Positions 9,528 to 18,469 of a stretch of DNA of 64,000 nt are shown here, piece by piece (position 1 is the first letter of the stretch; every line of letters starts with the position of its first letter). The stretch is taken from assembly GCA_050951605.1 (NCBI GenBank), contig JBMNJJ010000003.1, forward strand, positions 62,001-126,000. The letters run 5' to 3'. Below the pieces are notes generated by a model, which saw nothing but the letters and a program-made list of their open reading frames with translations, was not told the DNA's origin and did not search any database. Source of the stretch: DUTS01 sp050951605. Its GTDB lineage: Bacteria > Bacillota > Peptococcia > DRI-13 > DTU073. The position numbers and the translations under genes were made by a program.

Positions 9528-10691
9528 TTATCTTTTTAACTTCTCTATAACTACTTCAACATCTTCCTTTTCTAAATTACTACTACAAGGCACATTTAAA
9601 AGATTCTTTTCATAATAATAGGCTTTTTCAATCTTGTAGGTTTGGTTCTGAAGATAGGGTTTTTGTTTATGAATTAATCCCCACAATGGTCTTGTTTGGA
9701 TGTTTTGTTGATTGAGTTTTCTTAAGAGTTCATCTCTATCTATACCGTACTTTTCTTTATCTACAATTACGGAATAAAACCAATGGTTTGCTCTAGTATC
9801 TGCTCGAAAAGGTAAAAGAGTAAGACCTTCAATTTTAGCTATAGCTTTTTTATATAAGTTATAGTTTTTTATTTTTGTTTCTATAAAACCTTCTAACCTG
9901 TCGATCTGGTCAGTACCAAAAGCTGCTTGAATATTAGTCATACGATAATTATAGCCAATATCATCATGAATAAAATATAGCGGATCGGTCTTGGCTTGAA
10001 CAGATAAAAAAGCCACTTTATCCAAAAGCTTTTGATTATGGGAGACCACCATTCCGCCTCCACCGGTAGTAATAATTTTATTTGCATTAAAAGAATAAAC
10101 CCCTATATCTCCAATCGTACCACAATATCTATAAGCATATTTACCAGCAAGATAATATGAACCTAAAGCCTCTGTAGCATCTTCAATCAGTTTAAGGTTA
10201 TATTTTTCTTTAATCTCCATTAACTTTTCCATATTCGCGGGATTACCGAAAACATGAACCACAATAATAGCTTTAATTACTCTCTGTGTTTTCTTATTAA
10301 TGACTTTTCCTTCAATATACTGACACTCATTTTCTAAAAAGGATTCTAATTTTTCCATATCCATATTTAAAGTATCATCACAATCCATAAACACAGGTTC
10401 TGCACCCATATAACGAACAGGGTTAACTGCTGCAACAAAAGTTAATGTGGGAACAATAACTTCATCCCCAGGTTTTATCCCCAATACTCTAAGGGCAAGA
10501 TGTAGCCCTGCTGTACCACTTTGACAAGATACAGCCCTCTCTACACCTACATATTTGGCTATTTTCTGCTCAAACTCCAGTATAAATCTGCCCCCCGTAG
10601 AAACCCAACCTGTTTCAATAGTTTCCTTGACATTATTAAGAATATCTAAAGAAAGATTGGGAACGGAGAGTGGTATTTGTTTATGATTCAT
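9528..10691 (-). CDS. DegT/DnrJ/EryC1 sugar aminotransferase (PglE/LegC type)
   Basis: PLP-dependent aminotransferase acting on a 4-keto nucleotide sugar. It has 387 residues. Visible features are IPLSVPNLSLDILNNVKETI at the start, the WVSTGGRFILEFE segment, SCQSGTAGLHLALRVLG, VIVPTLTFVAAVNPVRYMGA, VHVFGNPANM, LIEDATEALGS and the PLP-lysine in YSFNANKIITTGGGG near residue 206. It overlaps the acetyltransferase gene by 11 bp, so the two are translationally coupled. An aminotransferase, a NeuD/PglD acetyltransferase and a PglC-like phosphoglycosyl transferase together suggest a bacillosamine-type UDP-di-N-acetylated sugar. The matching 4,6-dehydratase is not in this window. Confidence 0.91.
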   Translation of the reverse strand: MNHKQIPLSVPNLSLDILNNVKETIETGWVSTGGRFILEFEQKIAKYVGVERAVSCQSGTAGLHLALRVLGIKPGDEVIVPTLTFVAAVNPVRYMGAEPVFMDCDDTLNMDMEKLESFLENECQYIEGKVINKKTQRVIKAIIVVHVFGNPANMEKLMEIKEKYNLKLIEDATEALGSYYLAGKYAYRYCGTIGDIGVYSFNANKIITTGGGGMVVSHNQKLLDKVAFLSVQAKTDPLYFIHDDIGYNYRMTNIQAAFGTDQIDRLEGFIETKIKNYNLYKKAIAKIEGLTLLPFRADTRANHWFYSVIVDKEKYGIDRDELLRKLNQQNIQTRPLWGLIHKQKPYLQNQTYKIEKAYYYEKNLLNVPCSSNLEKEDVEVVIEKLKR

Positions 10692-11328
10692 TTTCTATCA
10701 TCTCAAATCTTTTTTTAATTATAGCCGGAACTCCTGCAACCAAAACATTATTAGGAACTGCATTGATAACTGCTGTTCCGGCAGCGACAACCGCATTACA
10801 CCCAATATCAACATTATTTACTATTCGTGACCCAATACACACCCAAGTACACTGACCTATATTTACTGTTCCACCAACATTTACACCAGGAGAAATATGT
10901 ACAGCATCTGCTAACACACAATCATGGTCAATACTAGACGAAGTATTAATAATACAAGCATTACCAATACTTGTACCAGCATTAATCACAACCCCACCCA
11001 TAACAACAGTCCCTGCACCTATTTTACTAAACTTACTTATAGAACTAAAAGGATGAATTATAGTTGGTATTATAAATCCCTCTTGAGATAAATGCTCAAA
11101 CCATTTAAGTCTTAGCCTATTCTTACCTATAGCTATAAAAGCATATTGAAATTCCTCTTTGAATAAGGCATAATCTTCTAATCTTCCTATAATCGGGATG
11201 TTTCCTATTTCTTGAAGTCCTTCTTTATCATCTAAAAAAGCGATATGCTCCCATTTGTTCATCATTAAAGCTATATCCGCAACAACTTTCCCATGACCTC
11301 CGGCACCAAGAATTAATAATTTTGCCAT
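10681..11328 (-). CDS. sugar O/N-acetyltransferase, NeuD/PglD family
   Basis: The 215-residue protein has the two-part NeuD/PglD architecture. The N-terminal nucleotide-sugar-binding domain carries KLLILGAGGHGKVVADIA. The C-terminal left-handed beta helix is built from hexapeptide repeats, visible as IGAGTVVMGGVVINAGTSIG, IGQCTWVCIGS and IGCNAVVAAGTAVI, with the catalytic histidine in SSIDHDCVLADAVHISPG. It would transfer acetyl from acetyl-CoA to the amino sugar made by the overlapping aminotransferase. It is intact, with 30 bp to the sugar transferase gene upstream. Either an N-acetyltransferase of UDP-4-amino sugars or a sialate-type O-acetyltransferase is possible. The context favours the first. 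Confidence 0.88.
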   Translation of the reverse strand: MAKLLILGAGGHGKVVADIALMMNKWEHIAFLDDKEGLQEIGNIPIIGRLEDYALFKEEFQYAFIAIGKNRLRLKWFEHLSQEGFIIPTIIHPFSSISKFSKIGAGTVVMGGVVINAGTSIGNACIINTSSSIDHDCVLADAVHISPGVNVGGTVNIGQCTWVCIGSRIVNNVDIGCNAVVAAGTAVINAVPNNVLVAGVPAIIKKRFEMIENES

Positions 11329-11358
11329 ACTTAAACACCCTCGAATAATTTTATTTTA

Positions 11359-11979
11359 CTACATAGTTTTTTCTTTATTTCCTCGAAAAAAAGGCATTGT
11401 ATCACCTAAAGAATTATTAATACCTTTTCTCCTTAGCACATTGTAAACTGTCAAAAATAATATTTTTATATCAAGCAACAAGGATTGATTGTTTACATAC
11501 CAAATATCGTACTTAAACTTTTCTTCCCAACTAATTGCATTACGACCATTTACTTGTGCCCAACCGGAAATACCAGGTTTCACTTCATGCCGTCTTTTTT
11601 GTTCTGATGAATAATATTCTAGATACTCCACCAACAACGGTCTGGGACCAATAAAACTCATTTCACCTTTCAGGATATTAAACAACTGAGGTAATTCGTC
11701 AATACTTGTTTTACGCAAGAAAGAACCAACCTTAGTCATTCTAGCTAAATCAGATAAAGGCTTACCAGCTTTTTCAGTTTCCACGCTCATAGTACGAAAT
11801 TTATAGATTGTAAAAATTCTCGCCCCTTTACCCGGGCGTTCTTGCTTAAAAAATACAGGTCCTCTGGAATCTAATTTTATAGCAATGGCAACTAAAAGCA
11901 TTAAGGGAGATAAGACAATTAGTAAGATTACAGCAAAAACAAAGTCTAAGCTTCTTTTTACTATTAAGTATGGTCTCAT
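11359..11979 (-). CDS. undecaprenyl-phosphate sugar phosphotransferase (PglC/WcaJ family)
   Basis: Monotopic phosphoglycosyl transferase that starts repeat-unit synthesis by moving a sugar phosphate from its UDP donor to undecaprenyl phosphate. The start is set at the ATG at 11979, with an AAAGGG nine bases upstream, giving 206 residues. An N-terminal reentrant helix (RSLDFVFAVILLIVLSPLML) is followed by VFFKQERPGKGARIFTIYKF, the catalytic DELPQLFNILKGEMSFIGPR and KPGISGWAQVNGRN. The short length without extra membrane segments matches PglC rather than full-length WcaJ. Given the adjacent aminotransferase and acetyltransferase, the substrate may be a UDP-di-N-acetyl amino sugar. Confidence 0.91.
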   Translation of the reverse strand: MRPYLIVKRSLDFVFAVILLIVLSPLMLLVAIAIKLDSRGPVFFKQERPGKGARIFTIYKFRTMSVETEKAGKPLSDLARMTKVGSFLRKTSIDELPQLFNILKGEMSFIGPRPLLVEYLEYYSSEQKRRHEVKPGISGWAQVNGRNAISWEEKFKYDIWYVNNQSLLLDIKILFLTVYNVLRRKGINNSLGDTMPFFRGNKEKTM

Positions 11980-12009
11980 CAACAACATCCCTTTATCTTT
12001 AAATTTCCA

Positions 12010-13297
12010 CTAACCCACTTTAAAAGATTGCGTATCAGTCGTAGAGTTCACCCAGTATGAGCGGAAGAGTACGATAAATACACCTAGCATCAAACCGAGG
12101 CAAGTAGCTACTAGCTAGATTTAAAGCTTTCTTGGGAGCTACAGGAACTGTCGGTTGATATGCCGGTGAAACGATCATTAAGGTTGCTTCCCCAATTTTC
12201 ATGGATTCGGTAACTTGTGATTCGGTATATTTATTATTAAACAAAACATAGTTTTCTCTAGCAGTATCAATCTCCATTTGCAGTTGTTCTAATTGAGTTT
12301 TTCTATCGGCTAATTTAACTTGAATATCTTTAATCGCTTCACTCATTCTGGCTATTTCTGCTTCAGCTGAAGTTTTTTCGGCAGCAAGTTGAGCTAACAT
12401 AGCTTTGTTTAGTTCTAATTCGTTTTTTAATTCCATATAAACAGGATTAATCTCTTCACTTCTAAGCTCTAAACCGCTTTTAGAAATATCGCTTACCCCT
12501 ACCTTTTCTGTATAAAGCTGATATAAAGCTGGGTCATCGAAAAGGTTTTTCTTCAGTTCTACTTTTTCCGGTACGTCTAATAATTGCTTTTCAAGCGCAG
12601 TAATAGTAGCACCAGTCTTTTTAATTTCTACCTGCAAATTAGCTTTTCTTGCTTGAAACTCTGACAAAAGTAGTAAATTTGTATCTAATTCCGCTTCTAA
12701 TTCCGCTACAGTATCAGGCTGTTTTAAAAACTGTTTCATTTCTTCCACACTACTACCGAGTTTATTTTGTTCTTCCTTAACCTGTTTTTCCAAAAAGGCT
12801 AAGGTTTTCTGTGTCCTCAATTTATTAGTAGTGGAGATAAACTCAACTAATTCTTCGGCTAACACATTGGCTATTTCCGCTGCCTTTTCTGGAGACTTGT
12901 CTTTGACGGTAATCTCCAACAGTTCCGTATCTTTAATATTGTTTATAGTTATCTTATTAGCAAAAGTATTCAATGATGTTTCATGAGGATCAATATTCAG
13001 TCGCTCCATAACCTTATTTAATACAGCCGCCGACTTCGCCTGAGAAACGTAAGACTGCACGCTCACTTGAGGCATGCCGGAAAAAGTATTCACTAATCCC
13101 TCTAAACCATCACTGGGACTTTTCGGGAGATTATTCTGATTGACAGCAAGAACTGTTTTCGCTTCATATGTAGGTTCAAGCAAACCAAAACTAACAACGA
13201 CACTAAGTAACATCGCAGCAATAGTTATCAAAATAATTATCCATTTACCCGCTAACATTACTTCAATTAATTCTCGGAGGCTAATTTCCTCTTCCAT
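12010..13297 (-). pseudogene. Wzz/CapA-type chain-length determinant protein, one frameshift
   Basis: Membrane protein governing polysaccharide chain length, of the Wzz/PCP family. The frame is open from 13321, but the ATG at 13297 (MEEEISLRELIEVML) after a G-rich site fits the family. It has an N-terminal membrane segment (WIIILITIAAMLLSVVVS), then YEAKTVLAVNQ, a long extracytoplasmic coiled coil (about residues 150-370) and a PxxP-type VSPAYQPTVPVAPKKALN before the second membrane segment. As written that segment is lost: a gain near 12109 throws the last part out of frame. Removing it gives LGLMLGVFIVLF and a stop at 12010, about 428 residues. No kinase domain is fused. Confidence 0.82.
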
Positions 13298-13332
13298 ATC
13301 TACCCCTACCCCTCTACCCAAGTTATCTTTCT

Positions 13333-14094
13333 TTATTTCTCTTTTGATTTTATCATAAAATCTTGGATTATGCTTTCTATTTCTGTTCCTTTCTGAGAAT
13401 CTATCTGTACGGTTACCGGAAGTCCTTGCTTTTCTTGGGCTACAGCTAACCAGGCAATAGTTTTTTCACGCAAAGACCCGGTAGCTCTCTTTAAAGCAAG
13501 GGTAAAATGTTCTACCCCTTGGGCATATTCTTCAGCTAAACATTCCGCTACCCCAACATGAAAATTAGTGAAAGCTGATTCATTTAATTTTTCGTGCTGC
13601 CAAAAAGACAGCCGCTCCGGCTCTACTTTTTGCATTTGCTCTACCAGCCGCAAATATACTTTACGGGCAAAGTTAAGATATTCTCTCTTCCCGGTTTCTA
13701 ATGCCAATTGCACATAATTTTCAACAGCAAACTCATAACCGGTATGTTGCATCGGCATTAAAGTAATTATTTTCTCAAAATAGGGAACAGCTTCTGCTCT
13801 CCTTTGCAACTGCACTAAGGTTGACCCTTTAGTTAAATAAGCTTCATATTGATACGGTTCCAGTTTAATGGCTCGCTCTAAAATCTGTAAGCCTTGCTCG
13901 ATTTCTTCGGTTGATTTTTGTTGTAAACCCTTCACTACTTTAACCTGACCTAAATAAGAGGGATAAACGGGATTTAAAGGCGCTAGCTTTTGCGCTATCG
14001 CTAAGTCGCGCTCATATTGAGCTATTGCTGATACTTTTACAGACTTTTCCATTCTAATCTCGGCTAAAGCCTGCCGAGAAGCAAGATGAGCCAA
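13333..14094 (-). CDS. TPR protein, probably the C-terminal part of the upstream ligase
   Basis: Soluble alpha-helical protein with TPR-like repeats, for example LAPLNPVYPSYLGQVKVVKG, KLEPYQYEAYLTKGSTLVQL and EKIITLMPMQHTGYEFAVEN. The only start is a TTG at 14094 with no ribosome-binding site. Its first 31 bp overlap the ligase gene in another frame. Ligase-like proteins of this type in Clostridia commonly end in TPRs as one chain, and the sequence around 14095 reads through after a single-base loss. I therefore think this is the tail of one 742-residue protein split by a frameshift. A genuine overlapping gene pair is the alternative. A wall-facing scaffold role is inference. Confidence 0.75.
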   Translation of the reverse strand: MAHLASRQALAEIRMEKSVKVSAIAQYERDLAIAQKLAPLNPVYPSYLGQVKVVKGLQQKSTEEIEQGLQILERAIKLEPYQYEAYLTKGSTLVQLQRRAEAVPYFEKIITLMPMQHTGYEFAVENYVQLALETGKREYLNFARKVYLRLVEQMQKVEPERLSFWQHEKLNESAFTNFHVGVAECLAEEYAQGVEHFTLALKRATGSLREKTIAWLAVAQEKQGLPVTVQIDSQKGTEIESIIQDFMIKSKEK

Positions 14095-15560
14095 CCCATA
14101 CTTGCAACCGAAAAGAATAATATGCTCGATAAGATTAAAGAAATAATCTTCAGAGGTTTATGATAACGAAGCTTTAAGCTATATTCACTCCCTAATAAAC
14201 CGACTAAGACAAAAAGACACAGCGGTACTGCTGTCACAGTAAGGTCAAAGTCAATCAGAGAATGAAAGAAAAGCACAAAAATAGCCAAAAGGACTATTCT
14301 CTCTAAAACAGTACTTTTTTGCTTCCTGCTTCGCCAAATTTGCTGACCAATAAGAAAACCAAATATACCTAAGAATAATACTATCCCTATGATACCGCTT
14401 TCCACCATGATTTGCAAAACACTACTATGTACTTCCGTACTATCATAAAGATGCCCTTGCCTCATTTTATATAAAGCACCCCAACCACCGGCACCGGTAC
14501 CGATGAGCCAATGTTCTTGAAAAAGCCTAAAAGCATCTTCGTAAAAATAGAATCTTGAAACGGCTCCTCCTGTTTCGAGATTTATATCTTTCAATCTAGC
14601 CAGTTTAGCAAGAGAAGCTTTCTCCGGAAAATACTCTACCGCAATAACAGCACCTGCTAAAAGAAGCACAATAATTAACACCACAAAAAAAGGAGTACGC
14701 AAAGCCTTTGTTTCTACTAAAAGGTTAAAAAAGAGTACGAGAGCTAAGCCGATAAGTAAAATATAAATAGTTTTAAGGTCGGGATTTTGTAAAATAAAAT
14801 TCGCACTAACTAAAGCAAGAGCATTAATTAAAAGAAGGTTACCCAAAGTTAAGCCACGCTGCCCTTTTTCTAAAAAGAAGAGCAGAAAAAGAAGTGCGGG
14901 CAAATAAACTAACAACGCTCCCCGGGATAAAGTAGCATAAAAGGCTACCGTATTCAGAAACCATGCGGCAAGAAGTAAAGCTTTCACCCCTTTTCTCGTA
15001 CTGACCAAAAATAAATAAGCAGTAAGGGGAAGAGAAGCGGCCAAAATAGCCGCATAAGTATTGGCATAATGGAACGTGGAACTAAAACGCCTCCCAATAA
15101 TCAGGTTTGTTTCCTCGAGAAATTGTGCTTGAGCAAGGAATGTCATGATTGTGCCTACAGTAATCGCGCCGACCATAGTAAATAGGACTGCTTTCTTGCC
15201 CTGTTCTTCCTCCTCCCAAAGGTGTGCCGTAAGAAAACAGACAGCAAAATAGAAGATGTATTTTAAAAAACCGACATAAGCTTGATGTGGTGAAGCAGAA
15301 CCTAGAAAGCTTAGAAAATAGCTGCCAGATAAAAGAAGCAATAAAAACTCAGGAATGCCGAATTTTATTTCTAAACCTCTTTTTTGTATAAAAGAAAAGA
15401 AGAGTAACGCGATAATGATAGCTATCGGCCAAAATTGTGCTTCAAAAAACATCCCGTTATTTAAAGGTGCCAGAAAAAGAAGAACAAGGAAAAGAAACTT
15501 GATAACCTTTAAGCTTGTTTTATTTTCGCTACTTGTTTTTTTGACTATACGCTTTTTCAT
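14064..15560 (-). CDS. O-antigen ligase-like membrane protein (WaaL/Wzy superfamily)
   Basis: Polytopic membrane protein with about eleven to twelve hydrophobic helices, starting at the ATG at 15560 behind AGGTGG (a GTG lies 6 bp upstream). A basic N-terminus is followed by helices from about residue 20. The large outer loop contains RFYFYEDAFRLFQEHWLIG, then TGAGGWGALYKMRQGH and STEVHSSVLQIMVESGIIG, matching the HxxxLQ..E..GxxG pattern of the superfamily. It would transfer or polymerise lipid-linked polysaccharide at the outer membrane face. It heads the glycan operon and has its own candidate promoter. The C-terminus runs into the TPR frame, see that entry. The second Wzy-like protein at 3.4-4.7 kb suggests that one polymerises and the other ligates. 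Confidence 0.8.
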   Translation of the reverse strand: MKKRIVKKTSSENKTSLKVIKFLFLVLLFLAPLNNGMFFEAQFWPIAIIIALLFFSFIQKRGLEIKFGIPEFLLLLLSGSYFLSFLGSASPHQAYVGFLKYIFYFAVCFLTAHLWEEEEQGKKAVLFTMVGAITVGTIMTFLAQAQFLEETNLIIGRRFSSTFHYANTYAAILAASLPLTAYLFLVSTRKGVKALLLAAWFLNTVAFYATLSRGALLVYLPALLFLLFFLEKGQRGLTLGNLLLINALALVSANFILQNPDLKTIYILLIGLALVLFFNLLVETKALRTPFFVVLIIVLLLAGAVIAVEYFPEKASLAKLARLKDINLETGGAVSRFYFYEDAFRLFQEHWLIGTGAGGWGALYKMRQGHLYDSTEVHSSVLQIMVESGIIGIVLFLGIFGFLIGQQIWRSRKQKSTVLERIVLLAIFVLFFHSLIDFDLTVTAVPLCLFVLVGLLGSEYSLKLRYHKPLKIISLILSSILFFSVASMGWLILLLGRL

Positions 15561-15599
15561 ATTCACCCACCTGAAAAAAAGACATCATAATTCTTATTT

Positions 15600-15608
15600 A
15601 TTATATCA
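15600..15608 (-). promoter_or_regulatory. extended -10 promoter for the glycan operon
   Basis: On the minus strand the sequence reads TGATATAAT, an extended -10 element with a perfect TATAAT, about 40 bp upstream of the ligase ATG. No good -35 is present, as expected for extended -10 promoters. It lies just downstream of the large hairpin that ends the previous gene region. Confidence 0.5.
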
Positions 15609-15623
15609 CAAAACAGCACACAC

Positions 15624-15721
15624 AAAAGACCCTTCCTAATGAGCTACCCCCTTATGTAAACAGTTTCACTATGTGAACTGTCTGCTACAAGGGGAATATA
15701 TCATAATGGCGAGGGTCTTTT
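15624..15721 (-). terminator. nested long hairpin, probable bidirectional terminator
   Basis: Three nested inverted repeats pair across this interval: AAAGACCCT (15625-15633) with AGGGTCTTT (15712-15720), CCCCTT (15648-15653) with AAGGGG (15689-15694), and ACAGTT-CAC (15660-15669) with GTGAACTGT (15673-15681), loop TAT. A T run follows the outer arm on the plus strand and a shorter one on the minus strand. It sits between the stalk-domain gene and the ligase gene. Its size, near 98 bp, is larger than a normal terminator, so a mobile-repeat origin is also possible. Confidence 0.6.
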
Positions 15722-15753
15722 TGATTTAAGGTATTAAGCAACACAAATCTTGA

Positions 15754-18283
15754 TTATTTGGTAATAATTACTTCGCGAGTGCTTTCTTCCCAGACTACTG
15801 CCGCACCGAAAGATTCGCTGACAAAACGAGCCGGAATCATGACGCGATTATTGATTAAAGTAGCGGGAATATCAATCACTTTCCATTCATTATTTACTTT
15901 CACCAGTTTAGAATCAATATAAAAGACTAATTCTTTATTTTGATATTTTACTCTCACCGTTTTAGTGGCATCTTCATATTGTGTCTCGGCACCAAGAGCA
16001 TCACCTAAGGCCCGTAACGGAACTACGGTAAAGTTCTGCAATAATCGTCGGAGCAGTATCTAGGTCGACCCGTGTATGAGCCATTATAAGCGACTTTACT
16101 GTCAATCTTAAAGACAATAGCCCCTTCTGTCCTGTTGTCTTCATTTTCTTCTTCCGACTCTTTTGCTTCTATTTTATATTCTTGCTGAAAGGGCAAAATA
16201 ACCTAGAGAGGTTTCCACTACCAAATTATAACCACCGGCTGTCCTCGGATTTTCAATCCCTGCCATTTCCTCAATTAGTACGGTGATACTGGCATTTTCT
16301 TTGATCCGCAAATCTTCGGGAAGATAAAGAGTTACTTTATTACCGGCCACTCTAACTCGATCAGGAACTTTACCATTAACTTTAACAAAAGAACGAGATA
16401 GACTTTGCGGCACTAAAGTCCCCGTAGGGAAAGAAAGGCTAATCGTGTCACCTTCTCGCAAGGTACCGGAAATATTATTTATAAAAAAGACAAAATAGCT
16501 AGAACTCTCTCCCGGTTTTCTACTAGAAAGTTCCACTGAAGGTTTTTCACCGGTATTTCCAATCGCAGTACTACTGATCTTCACTGTATAATTGAAGAGC
16601 TGGTCATATTTAAGGGAAGAGCAAAGCAATAAACTATAATCGCCTTCCCGGTCCGGATTTGTTATGCCCACTTGAGAGTCAATCTTTATTTCCGTTAATT
16701 CTTGTGCTGATAAATCCACTCCATAAGGCACCGTAAGTACAAGAGTCTGCCCAATCAACTCCAGTTTTTCAACTTCTCGACCATTCACTGTCACATATTG
16801 GGGGTCAAGCTGACCACGAATTTTATAAGCTACCGGAAAGATAAGATTAATCTTATCATCTCCCCTTAAATCACCTAAGGTTCCTTCTTTAAAAGTGATC
16901 TGCATATTAGTAGTTTCTTCCGGTCTATACGTAGATAAAAAGATGTCCGGTTTATCCGACTCACGGGAAGAAGAAGTGGAAGAAGGTTTAGTCACCGTAT
17001 ATTGTTTTGATTTTACTTCGTTTTTATCTGCTGTAGTACTTACGGCAATTTGATATTCATCGGGAATGTCGGGATTCCTTATCCCGGCCTCATTTTTAAA
17101 GACAATATTTACATAGCTATCATCATTAATTTGCACCCCATAGGGTACAGTAAGTGTAATTGCATTCCTTCTGGGGAAAGTCTCCACATCAAAAGCATTT
17201 TGCCCATTAATCGTTACATGTTTGGTCAAGATATTAGCGGGGATATAAGTCTCACTGGGAAAGTCTAAATAAATATAGTCCTTTCCCGGACGTAAAGCCC
17301 CTTGTGTACTTGTTGTAAAACCAATCGTATATTGACTTTTTTCTCCCACAGTATCCGGACTGATAAAGACTACCGGCGTAATGATTGCCAGCCCTACCCG
17401 ATAATCCTCCCATGCACTTACCGTATCGGCAGAAGTATAAACCTTTATCCGATAAATTCCAGCCCGGCGGGGATTTCTAATACCGGCTCGGCTGTCAATT
17501 TTAACTGACCACTTTATCGCTATTATCAATCCTAGCTTCCGGCGGAACAGTAATTTGTAAAGTATTCGTCTCATTATTAACCTTCACTCCACCTGCCACT
17601 GCCTTGATGCCATCTATTTCTATATCGCCACTTGCAATAGACCTCGGCAGATAAATTTCACGATCAAATTCTATGTAAATCTCATCTTTTTCGGGAAGTA
17701 GTTCGCCTCGAAAACTAGTACAAAAACTAAATTCATATTCAGCAAATTTATCAGCGGCTGAAGGTGTTGCCGTAATCGCCAACTGCGATATTTTACTACC
17801 TTCAACGGTGAAGGTGTTGGTGCGCACTTTTTGATCACGAGAAGTCTCAATTTCCAAATAATGACTTCCGGCCTTACGAGAAAGTTCTATGCCTGCAGTA
17901 GGAGAAATAATAATCCCGACATAGCCATTTGCCCGTACATTTACTGCGCTAGGCAAAGTAATAATTAGTCTCGTTTCATCAGCATAGAGCGAACGGGAGT
18001 CTACACTAACGCCGTTCACAAGAATACTATCCACATCTAAATTATCCTGTAAAGAATCGGGAAGAACTGTGCCTTCCGGGAAGTAGACAATAATTTCATC
18101 TCTACCGCCTTCTAATTCCCCGGAACTGCTCACATAAAACCCTATCGTATATTGTACCGGTACCCCTGTCTTTTTAGGGCTGATTTCCACAGTGGCATTG
18201 TTTAGAGAGGCCACTGCAGTGGTTGGCGAAAGAAAGAACGCCAGAAAAAAGATGCTTAATATCAGTGAGATTTTTTTCAACAA
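15754..18283 (-). pseudogene. secreted five-repeat stalk-domain surface protein, four frameshifts
   Basis: Large exported protein of unknown function. The frame opens at 18313, but AGGAGGT sits inside it and points to the TTG at 18283, followed by a Sec signal peptide (ISLILSIFFLAFFLSP, cleavage after AVA). The mature part has five related repeats of about 130 residues. Each has a GELxxGxDxIxxxFP-like strand, a VNG turn, an LTVPYGV-like strand and an AGIRNPxxAGxY ending. The C-terminus is a stalk (copper amine oxidase N-terminal-like) domain with VVPLRALGDALGA and VMIPARFVSESFGA. Single-base gains near 17516, 16187, 16062 and 16033 break it into three frames. Removing them gives 841 residues. 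It is followed downstream by the long hairpin. Confidence 0.72.
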
Positions 18284-18403
18284 TTTCCTTACCTCCTCTA
18301 AAATGTTCTTCACAATACCACATTCACTAGTTTATTTCTACAAAACTACTAATTTCCCTGCACCTATTTTCGAAAATTTCAGAGGAAAAAACCATTTAAA
18401 AAT

Positions 18404-18425
18404 AGGAGGTAATTAATTACCTCCT
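18404..18425 (-). terminator. 22-bp perfect palindrome, terminator of the TolC-like gene
   Basis: A perfect inverted repeat of 22 bp built on AGGAGGTAATT and its complement. On the minus strand it is followed by ATTTTTAAA, giving a plausible intrinsic terminator 45 bp after the TolC-like stop codon. The stem contains both a Shine-Dalgarno-like AGGAGGT and its complement ACCTCCT, which is curious but probably incidental. Confidence 0.65.
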
Positions 18426-18469
18426 TCACAATTCAAAGTGACAAGCGAAAAATATTCCCTATTACTTTT

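Noticed and set aside
18404..18425. Palindrome as an anti-Shine-Dalgarno regulatory device
   Set aside because: The stem does contain AGGAGGT and its complement, but position and tail fit a terminator.
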